Source: Synaphobranchus kaupii
Lineage: Eukaryota > Chordata > Actinopteri > Anguilliformes > Synaphobranchidae
Direction of reading: 5' to 3'
Assembly: GCA_029718625.1 (NCBI GenBank)
Contig: CM056389.1
Coordinates: forward strand, 22,725,381-22,789,380
DNA length: 64,000 bases
The notes beneath the pieces were generated by a model. The model did not search any database. It was not told where the DNA came from and was given only the letters and a program-made list of their open reading frames with translations. Shown here piece by piece: positions 55,642 through 64,000 of the stretch (its first letter is position 1; each line of letters opens with the position of its first letter). The translations under genes and the position numbers were made by a program.

Positions 55642-56983
55642 CAGGGGCGTGTCTAGACATTGTAAAGACCCGGGGCTCAGCCGAGAACAAATTTGTTTTG
55701 CTCAAAGTGAGAAAAGGGCACATCAACCTAGGAAAACTATTTAACGAGACCCAAGATGAATGATTCAAATTAATGCTACAATAACGGTACAAATGTGAAT
55801 TGTTTAAATCAAATCAAAAGGGCCAAGGGCGTGGGAGTGCTTTGGCTTCTGTCGGGGACACTTCACTGCTAGGGGGGTTCAGGGGCATGCCCCCCGGGAT
55901 AAACATTTTTGAAAAACAGAACTTAAATACAAATTTCTAGTGCCTTTTGAGAACAGTATTTATCAATCTGCTGTTAAAAAATTATAACATTAAACAAAAG
56001 CACTCTAAATGAGCTAAAAATATCCTACTGCAAAACAAACCAATCTTTAAAAAAAAATTTTTATTTGTGCTCTTGCAAAATCTCCCTCCCTCCCTCCCTC
56101 TCTTTTCTCATGTACCTGGATCACATGCTGTATTATAGATTAGATATTATTCTGTTTCTATTTAAATACTGGGTTGGGTAATGTTACAAATACTAGCTGA
56201 GTTAGTGAGCACATGATAACCAAACATTAACATTATGCATTATCGAGTTAGCCATCATACACATAACATCGTTTAACATCGTTTAGACCAGGGGTGTCAA
56301 ACTCCAGTCCTGGAGGGCCGCAGTGTCTACAGGTATTTGTGGTTTCCTTTCAATCAGCACCCAGTTAAAGCATTGAGAACAAGGTGTGTGGACTTCTTAG
56401 CCAATTAGTGACTTAAATTAATCACTTGTGCTTAAACGCACCAAAAACCAGCAGACACTGCGGCCCTCCAGGACCGGATCTTGACACCCCTGGTTTAGAC
56501 CATTATCCCAGATTTGATTTCTCGCTACAGTAGTTGGAACACTAGGGAAAAGTGATCCTGAGAACTAAATGAAGTTCATTTGCATAAAAATGCACTTGCC
56601 ATTGGTTAGTTGATTTTGTTTGAGTACAGTGCGGTGGCAATATAAGCTAACTCGACAACTGGAGCAACAAACAAATGGCTCGACTGGCCACAGGACATTT
56701 CATCAGTACAAAGTTATGAAACGGATATCGTAACAATAATAATTTAATACCCGATATCTTTGCTGCCTAGCTATGCGTTATATCTTGTAAAGTTAAGGTT
56801 ACCCTTTTCATTTTTCAATCGTCTCATCCCCAATCAACTAACTTAATCCATCCCGCCAGCAGGCTACTTTGCATGTGGGTATGAGAGATAGGGGGCGGGG
56901 TGGAGTAACATTTTACACATGGTGACTTGCCTTCTTGAGACCCGGGGCTATAGCCCAATAGCCAGGACTTAAGCACACCCCTG
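55642..56983. mobile_element. hAT-like element, unit C copy
   Basis: Same insertion as 36810-37865: CAGGGGCGTGTCTAG ... GCACACCCCTG, with CTGTCAAT (55634-55641) and CTGTCACT (56984-56991) at its sides. It is longer by a 204-bp nested hAT MITE and small indels. Confidence 0.7.
56289..56492. mobile_element. 204-bp hAT MITE with perfect 8-bp TSD
   Basis: CAGGGGTGTCAAACTCCAGTCCTGGAGGGCCG and the inverted CGGCCCTCCAGGACCGGATCTTGACACCCCTG, flanked by GTTTAGAC at 56281-56288 and 56493-56500. The matching place in unit B (about 37376) is empty, so it arrived after the OR2/OR3 duplication. Confidence 0.92.
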
Positions 56984-58806
56984 CTGTCACTGTCAGTGAG
57001 ACACTGTTCTCTACTGACCCTACCTGGTTACATAAAGACACTTATATCTAAAATAAAATTTCCATGGAGTCTATATTCAAATTACTTATTTACTTTTCTG
57101 CTGACGTGATAGGATTACTTATCTCAATGAAAAGATGCCTTATTGATTAATGAAAAACTTTTTTTTTTTTTTTTAGAGTAGCCAAAAATGGTCTTGAAAT
57201 GGAGAGTTAATTTTCAAGACAGTTTTTGTGTGTAATGAAGATTATTTTAGATATTGAAATTTTTTTCTGGCCTCATGCGTCATTACTCTAATTCTGAAGA
57301 CTTCATGTTATATTTGTCATTTTTTCTAACCTTTGCCGAAAGTTGTTTAGTATTGATGAAACCGAGTTGTAGTTACTGCTATTATTTCTCAGCAGATACT
57401 CTTAATGTTATGCAGGGGAACAGTGTTTGCAATGTCTTATTGTATGCTTTGAACAATAAATTACAGCCAGGCTTAACAGCATTTCTCATTTTATTAGTTT
57501 AGTTTTACGTAAACAACTTTGAATGTAGATTCGCTCGCCGAGACGTAATTGTTGTTTTCCTGCTATTTTCACAAGTTTGTTCTAATTTCCTAACTCGCCA
57601 GTATGGCTTGAGAAAATCCTTGCCTGCGTACATGGATTTTGGGAGTGGGTCAGAAGAAGATACCATAGTTTTTTTTTTTTTTTTTTTAACAATCAAAGAT
57701 ACCACAGTTCCCAAGATACCATAGCTACCATACCATTGATTCTATCAGAGAACATGCCTACAAAAATGAGGGAGATTTTCCTCATTGATATGTAACAATC
57801 ACTGCTTGTGATGTTTCAAAAATGTACGTTAGTTTTACCACTCCGCCACAGTATCTGCCACAATATATTTCATATTGTGTTTTTTTCAGTGCATTTCATA
57901 TATTGTGGTTCAGTCCCGTTTTCGTTTGATTTGCCATGAAGCTAGAACATTTTCCTGATGGTGGAATATTATTTTATTGTAATCTTATCGAACATATTAT
58001 AGACTATGGCGTATTAATGTCTTCCTGGGCTATAATTGTCACTTAGGGCATGGAAAATACTCATGCCAATTTACTATGCATATGTGCTAGATGAATGTAA
58101 AATTTTCCTTGGAGTATGTTGTATATGCTTTATTATGCACACGAAATGGGGGGATGATTTTGAAATCGAGTTAATACATAAGTTTCTCTGACTGTGATTA
58201 GTCACTCATGTTTGCTGAATAAAGTAGGTTGTTTCTTATTTCATTATTAGGCTTATTATTTTTAGTGTTTTTATCTATAATTCGGATGTACGTAATTTAC
58301 AGTTTGTACAGTTACAGTTTGCAGGCCTATATTAAATATTATGAAAAAAATATTTTTGAATTGACCTGCAGATCACTCATTTAAAATAAAAATAGGAAAA
58401 ACTGAACTTGAGATAGCATTATTAGACCACCAGTTAAAAGTGAACACATGAAACATTGGGCGTATATTTCTTCATTGTTGAATAATTTAAAATGCTTTTT
58501 GTTATTTTATTTGCAGGAAAGGTGCTTAATAATGTAAACGTATTTGCGATCAGGTACCAGATTGTTAAATATAGTGTTTAACAATAATATTGTGAATTTG
58601 GATATAAACGCACCTGTGCACTTGCCATTTAGGTAGGCTATTAAACCTGTAGCACGCTCTTTGATTTTAAAATGCATTATCGGCACATTTATTCTGCATA
58701 CAGTTGCTTTGCCGATATTCTCTGAATTCCCAATGTTACGCTGTGCAATGCAAAGGGCTTGAACTTGGTGTGGAGTGAGCTCAAAGAGTGACATTGTCGA
58801 TATGAG

Positions 58807-59708
58807 TGTCAGGATCCTGTACCAGTTCTGTCTCTTTATTCTGTGTATTTATGTTTCCTGATTTCTTTAGCTTTTTTCCCTGATCTTTGTTTTATTGTGT
58901 TTATTATTTTCCTGATTTTGTGTATTGTGTTTAGTATGTTACCATCACTAGTTTCCTTGTCATTCCCTGTTCCATGTTTTCCAAGATTCCACTCCCTGTC
59001 TTTGTCATTGCACTATTCAGGTGATTTTGGGTACATTCGGGTTTCCTCTGTATTTCGTATCTCGTTTTCTTCCTTCTGGCTTTCTTAATATTTGTATATA
59101 ATACTAATGTACTAATCATACTAACTGTTCGATTAGATTTAAAACTAACTTGCTAACAAACTAACGTGTATATAATACTAACCAGCTAACCTACTAACAT
59201 TAGGGTTTTATTGTTCGCTACTAACATTGCTAATTACTAATTCATCTTAAGTTTCTACCTGCAGCTGTCATTTCCCTCCTCGTTATCCTATCCCATTCTC
59301 TGCACGTGTCCACTTTCGCGTTCCTCCCCTCCGAGCTGTGCACTTGTCTACCTGCTAACCCCAGGCCGTTTGTTATCATTGTGTCTATGTGTATTCCAGT
59401 CTGTGTCTTACGTTCCCCCCCGTTATTGTATTATTGGTCCTTGTTAACCCTCATTGTTCTCACCTGTGTACTCTCCCATTTCCCCTCCTCTTCACACCTG
59501 ATTCCTTTTGTGTAATCTTCCCCCAGTGTATTTCAGTCTCTAGTTTGCACATGTTCTCTGTCAGACTGTCTTACTTTTTCCCTGTGCCAGTGCGTTTTTC
59601 CTTGCCTGTGTTATTGTAAGTCCTGAGACCCCCTTCCGCTTTCCGATTCCGAGTTTTGCCCATCGATTCTGTTTTGTTTGCCTTTGTTGTTTTTCTGGTT
59701 TTGACCTT
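58807..59708 (+). mobile_element. LTR-like fragment replacing part of unit D
   Basis: Begins TGTCAGGATCCTGTACC after TATGAG and ends near TTTTGACC before TGTGCCCAGGAACAAGG. The pyrimidine-rich plus strand and TGTCAGGA start suit a fish LTR. The 3' end is not CA and about 640 bases of unit sequence are missing at the join (compare 33030-33668), so a deletion accompanied or followed the insertion. The small frames are incidental. Confidence 0.4.
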
Positions 59709-60436
59709 GTTGTGCCCAGGAACAAGGTATACCTAAGCTGAATTGTTCTATTCATAAATTGTACTTAAAGGTTGTATCAGCGATTTTGGGTGGAAACATA
59801 AATGATCACATTCATCTGATTTTTCCTCACGATCCGCTAGCTGCCCGCCCCATAAGCAGGCCGTCAAAAAACCGCGTCTCTGTAGGCAGCCTATGCTCCG
59901 AGATCGTACACAAAAACAATGGTACTACCAACTACTCAAAACCAAAATAAACAGTATTCCAACCAATCACAATGATCTGCACAAACGTGACGTCACTTCT
60001 GAAGTGAAATCCCAAACAAACATACTTATGAATAATTATGTTATGTTTTAAAAAATAGTGTTCAAGCATCCATAATTATAACCACGTTAATAACGTTTGT
60101 AAGAAACCAAACCGTTTGTAAATCCGTCAAGATTTCAGCGAGATATGAGTATTAGCGTTTGTGCAGATCATTGTGATTGGTTGGAATACTGTTTATTTTG
60201 GTTTTGATTGGTTGGTAGTACCATTTGTTTTTGTGTACGATCTCGGAGCATAGGCTGCCTACAGAGACGCGGTTTTTTGACGGCCTGCTTATGGGGCGGG
60301 CAGCTAGCGGATCGTGAGGAAAAATCAGATGAATGTGATCATTTATGTTTCCACCCAAAATCGCTGATACAACCTTTAAATGCAGTGCATATAAATAGGT
60401 GTGGATAAGAAGGTCTGCTGAATGGCAAAATGCACT
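59709..60436 (+). repeat. Unit D remnant: ancient SINE split by a foldback element
   Basis: TGTGCCCAGGAACAAGGTATACC...AATTGTACTTAA and, after the foldback element, ATGCAGTGCATATAAATAGGTGTGGATAAG...TCTGCTGAATGGC match the ancient SINE of unit C (49130-49240). No OR follows within the window. Confidence 0.7.
59769..60375. mobile_element. Foldback MITE with about 219-bp inverted arms, TSD TTAA
   Basis: Left arm 59769-59987 (AGGTTGTATCAGCGATTTTG...GATCTGCACAAAC) and right arm 60157-60375 are nearly perfect inverted copies separated by about 170 bases. TTAA flanks both ends (59765-59768, 60376-60379), and the empty site GTACTTAAATGCAG is seen at 49185. TTAA suggests a piggyBac- or Kolobok-like mobiliser. 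The arms contain TACGATCTCGGAGCATAGG. A second copy is at 41213-41638. Confidence 0.9.
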
Positions 60437-61875
60437 TTAACCTCTTCCTACCGAGGGCAAAATAGGCCAAATTTTGCCTGTTTTCACTAGTGACAAACAA
60501 AGGTGGTTATCTCAAAAACTATAAATGGTACAAATATGGTTCATGGCTTTTATTAAAGCAGACACCTGCAGTATTACGACTAAGCAGTGAGAACCCATAG
60601 AAATCCAGTTTTTGATACTTAACTACAACAATTTATGTACAGAAAATATAAAAAAACTAAAAAACGGGTACCTACATTCAAGTTTAAGAATTTTTACCTG
60701 GGGAGCTACAAATGCTGCCTACCTCTGGTAACAATCTGGTGTCAATATCTCAAACCATTCAAATTTTACAGGGTTTTTTTCAGGTGAACCTTTTTCGTTA
60801 TCCAAATGGTGCCAAATGGTGCCAAATGTGCCAAAAATGGCAATGTTCCAGAAAGGTCTCAATATGATTTATTTTTTAGGTTTTTACAATAAAATGAGAT
60901 AATTTGTCAATATTGGCAATAAAAGTTCATTTTTAGACGTGTTCTTGGTGTTCTGCATATTACACAACTAACTACCCAAGGTTACAAAAAGCTGTCAAAA
61001 CCCATGTAGCAGCACAGTGAATCTTGTGTATTTCACCAGAGCCCCATTAGCCAGAAATGAGTCCAGGAATGTGCAAACAGGTTTTCAAATGAATAATGGG
61101 AATAGTATGAAACTTCCCTACACATTAATGCTTGCCAGTCCTGTCCTTTATTCTGTTGCCACCTCCTATGACAGGGACGTTGGGGTTGGGTTTTAGGAGG
61201 CAAAACTTTATACATGACAAACATATATCAACTATATACAAGTGCACTAAGGTGTACTACTAAAAGTGCAGTGGATAAAAAATCAAAAGTCCACCAGTTT
61301 CCTAGATAAAAAATAAAAACACCCCTGCTGTAACAAATAAAAAGATCCTTGCCTCTAATTGCTGAAGTTACCGTATTTACACAAAGAAAGTACAAAATGG
61401 CAGGGTCCAAAAAGCTAAAAAAAATGAACTAAAAACAAAAAAAGGTAAAGGATCAAAACATGGGGGTGGAGGTTGAGGAGAGATTATTTAACCATTCATA
61501 CAGAAGCCATTTAGACTACACATTCCCTCAGGAGAGCAATCTGCATCATTACAAATCCCACTAACCCTGTCCATGGAATTGTCCACCATGTTGATATACC
61601 CATTAGTCCCCCTTATACAACAACAATCAACAATAACAATAATCAACAAGTACTCCCTCATGTTATCATGTTCTCTCCCTCATACCATGCATAAATTACC
61701 ATTTTGTTTACCTGCACAGCCTTCTGTACTGCATACAGAACAATTTACTCAGGTGGAACAATGACTTTACTAAACACTTCCAGAAGCCATTTCACACTCA
61801 AAAAAATCGTTTTAGTAGCTCATCTCAGACACAAATAGATAGCTAGCTGCTTGTTACCTGTAATTTTGCTTGCAT

Positions 61876-62115
61876 TACATTACATTACATTTATTTAGCA
61901 GACGCTTTTATCCAAAGCGACGTACAGTAAGTGCGCACAGAGACATCAAGATCACTACAGAACAGACAAGGCAAAGCACATCCTTCGCATAATGTAGCAG
62001 CTATCCCTAGCAATGAAGGTCGACTGTAGTTCACAGTAAGCTGTGGGCAAATCAGCAACACCACACTTCCATTCCTAATACTCGTATAAACTATAATAAA
62101 CAGACAGGAAAACAC
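61876..62115 (-). mobile_element. LINE 3' tail inserted in the piggyBac-like element
   Basis: CATTACATTACATTACATTT then AGCAGACGCTTTTATCCAAAGCGACGTACAGTAAG is the reverse of the L2-like LINE tail. It continues, diverged, to about CTAGCAATGAAGG and beyond. A 5'-truncated copy from the same LINE group as 45683-48342. Confidence 0.75.
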
Positions 62116-62576
62116 AGGGATGCTTGCTAGCTTGCCACTGTAAAGGCAATACTATCTATATTAATTTAGCTGAGAGGGACCGATTTTATGCATAAGTATA
62201 TAAGGTTAGTTAGCTTCACAGAAGAAACACAGGGATTCACGCATTGCAGCTAAATTTCCTTCGATGCTTACACCAAACATCTGTGTTGTTGGCAACGCCA
62301 CGTAACACGTGCGAGTTTGTCAACACAGACAATACACCCTAAGTTTACTTCATAAATTATTTATCATACCGTTGGAATGTGCAATTTGTAATATTAATTG
62401 TATGAAAAACAATAAAATACAGTTGACAATGTAATTACGAACCCGCATGGCATTGCGTGAATTCACACTGGTATATCGAAAAATCGGTAATACCACCAGC
62501 CCTAACGACGTTACCTGCCATGGCGAAATTCAATGCGTTTATAGCATAACACTGTTAGTATGATAAAACAACTTAC

Positions 62577-62716
62577 ATGTCAGCAACATCATCTCGGTCA
62601 TCAGTGGATTCAGCGTCACTGAGACAGGATGAGTCTCCCTCGGCAAAAACATCTTCTGGCTTATCCAGTTCGTCTAGCACTTGGTGCACGGATAAACGCC
62701 TCAAAAATCTCGACAT
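62577..62716 (-). pseudogene. piggyBac transposase first exon remnant
   Basis: On the minus strand an ATG (62716-62714) opens MSRFLRRLSVHQVLDELDKP, followed by an acidic stretch with EDVFAEGDSS and DAESTDDREDVADM, about 46 codons, ending at a good splice donor GTAAGT (GT at 62576-62575). A short basic start followed by a Ser/Asp/Glu-rich tract is how piggyBac transposases begin. The exon that should carry the catalytic aspartates is not found. The overlapping plus-strand frame is its shadow. Confidence 0.6.
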
Positions 62717-63650
62717 AACTACACAAAAACTTTATCAAAAATACTGTAAAGTAAAAAATGTAACTGCGGGCCTTACCTAATTAATTGTGCTTTGCTAAAC
62801 GGAATGTAGCGAGCTACGCTACAAGGTAAAAACACTGCGCCATTTTGGTTCGATAATTACGCGTGGATCGCCACTTCCTCATACGCACGGCTCGATTTCC
62901 TTTTTTTACGACTGCTTTGTGTTGATTGAGGGCTCCTGTGAAAGATAAGAGTCTTGGCTTTTCGCTGGAATATTTGACAGACAGTTTTAAAACCCAATGG
63001 AAAGCAAATAATACTCAGAGTGGAGGCGGGTGGAAGACGGTTTTTCCCACTTCAGATAGGCCTATTGTGCTATCAGTCAAAGAAATACACCCAATTGACG
63101 ACGGTTTTGCATAAATCTCTGCAAGCATGTTCAAAACTACTCTGGCTAACATATACTAAGCCATGGGATTGGTACTCCAGAAACTGGCTGAGTTTCACAA
63201 CGCCAAAGTGAACACAGCCGAACGAGTCGTAATCAAGTGCAAAAAAGCACAAGTCGGTTTAAAATTGGAAAAAAATAATGTACAGCCGTATGAAAGTTTT
63301 AAAGTATTTTTTATTGAAGCCTAAAGGTATAATGATTTTTCAAACCAAAGTTTTGTGAAATACAATTAAGCAGAACAGTTTACCAGCACATTGTTTATGG
63401 TGTGACATCAAGCTGCAATATATGTTTGAGAATTAGGTCCGAGTTTCCAACGTTATTTACGAAGTTTTATCCCGACGTTTTGGGCTTAAAAACCACTTTC
63501 CCAGAAGGAATGGATATATCTTAAGGATATTTAATCAAAATATTGAGGTGAGCAGTTTATTATATATTATTAAATTAATGAAATGTATAATGTAATAATT
63601 TCCGTCACGCCGGCGTGACCGCTAGGGGGCGTTTGGCATTAAGAGGTTAA

Positions 63651-64000
63651 ATTGAAAACACACGCCCTAGCCTCTCAGTAAAAGAATATGTAACGAGGCG
63701 AAGGAACAGAGAGCTAACATTCCGAGGCTATTTTCGGAAACACGCAGTCACACACAAACATGTTCACAAACCTCGCCCAAGCTCCACACAAGGAGAAACA
63801 TACCCGGAACCCGAACAGAACACGGAAATGAGTAGAATCAAATGCCAGGACTCTCTGTAAGAACCCTTAACAGGCGAGAATGGAACAAAGAACAGCTACT
63901 CTATACTTCTACGAGCTAAGAACTAAGTAGAAGCGAAACGCCCGATCTCCCTATGAGACGACATGCACCGAAGGGCGAACAGAACTACAGTTCCGAACAG
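63651..64000. mobile_element. LTR family A copy 3, cut by window end
   Basis: AAAACACACGCCCTAGCCTCTCAGTAAA, GTAACGAGGCGAAGGAACAGAG and GGGCGAACAGAACTACAGTTCCGAACA match internal parts of family A at 8770-8960 and 40060-40125. It begins directly at the TTAA of the piggyBac-like element. The sequence left of that element is OR-unit flank, not family A, so the piggyBac-like element sits at or near a rearranged junction. Confidence 0.65.

Larger units (their letters stand above)
55441..58806 (+). repeat. OR unit C 3' flank running into a next unit
   Basis: 55441-57260 matches the flank of OR2 (36609-38140). 57260-58385 matches 27490-28610, and from 58145 it matches 32340-33030 of unit B's upstream part. 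The next unit (D) thus begins within this stretch. It lacks the 900-bp block 31412-32338. The match stops at TATGAG (58806), where an LTR fragment starts. Confidence 0.8.
60441..63646 (-). mobile_element. piggyBac-like transposon, internally decayed
   Basis: Ends CCTCTTCCTACCG and GGCATTAAGAGG with TTAA directly outside on both sides (60437-60440 and 63647-63650), the hallmark of piggyBac. A perfect palindrome GTCACGCCGGCGTGAC lies about 30 bases inside the right end. A transposase first exon is kept on the minus strand (62716-62577). No DDD catalytic domain was found, and a LINE tail sits inside, so it is non-functional. Other open frames in it are short and on both strands. Confidence 0.8.

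Noticed and set aside
61500..61620. Cys-rich minus-strand reading (CNDADCSPEGMC-like) as part of the piggyBac transposase or an EGF-like exon
   Set aside because: It is about 35 codons, has no clear splice sites, and lacks the spacing of the piggyBac C-terminal zinc-finger motif.
1..64000. CRISPR array, bacterial operon, integron or phage-like system
   Set aside because: Direct repeats here are microsatellites, minisatellites or transposon duplications. Coding content and splice signals are vertebrate.

Overview
This is a gene-poor, repeat-packed stretch of a teleost fish nuclear genome. That reading rests on three things: intronless-looking coding exons of fish odorant receptors; tRNA-derived SINEs and L2/CR1-type LINEs that share the (TGTAA)n tail and the conserved 'TTTAGCAGACGCTTTTATCC' tail motif common in teleosts; and many fish-type hAT, Harbinger-like, Tc1/mariner, piggyBac and LTR insertions. 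The species cannot be fixed from the sequence alone. There are no bacterial-style genes, CRISPR arrays or rRNAs.

The backbone is a tandem array of odorant receptor (OR) units. Each unit has a conserved 4-5 kb upstream stretch, an old tRNA-SINE remnant, a splice acceptor exactly 51 nt before the ATG, one OR coding exon and a conserved 3' flank. Unit A (about 79-14340) carries an OR pseudogene (10063-11035) with two nonsense codons and one frameshift. A 3' flank that has lost its OR lies at about 26.2-28.7 kb. Unit B (about 31.0-38.2 kb) carries an intact 322-aa OR (35640-36608). Unit C (about 44.2-58.8 kb) carries a second intact 322-aa OR (54472-55440). The start of a further unit follows OR3 and runs to about 60.4 kb. 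The two intact receptors are about 85% identical and should be functional seven-transmembrane chemoreceptors.

The units have been pulled apart by transposons, many of which keep readable target-site duplications (TSDs). The main ones are: a 1.4 kb palindromic Tc1/mariner-like element (3373-4771); LTR-type insertions with TG...CA ends at 5488-9707 (TSD GCAAC), 11243-13925 (GATAC), 15096-15651 (ACAG), 26386-27093 (CTTGT), 39439-43053 (CTCAC) and 51075-53955 (CAAAG/CAATG); Harbinger-like elements at 16531-18521, 20333-21296 and 22134-22775; hAT elements at 36810-37865, 51325-53562, 55642-56983 and 56289-56492; a foldback element with 219-bp arms (59769-60375); and a piggyBac-like element (60441-63646) that keeps a transposase first exon. 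Between 38.2 and 44.2 kb at least five elements are nested inside one another. One L2-like LINE (45683-48342) still has an open frame of about 800 codons covering part of the endonuclease and the whole reverse transcriptase.

The middle of the window (14.3-31 kb) has no recognisable host gene. It holds transposons, a pure GAA run of about 150 bp, a 310-bp segment present twice with only three mismatches, and a tRNA-like remnant. The observations most worth testing are the conserved candidate splice donor/acceptor pair upstream of each OR, the near-identical 310-bp pair, the gag-minisatellite LTR element, and the nested insertions, which give a relative dating of the OR duplications.
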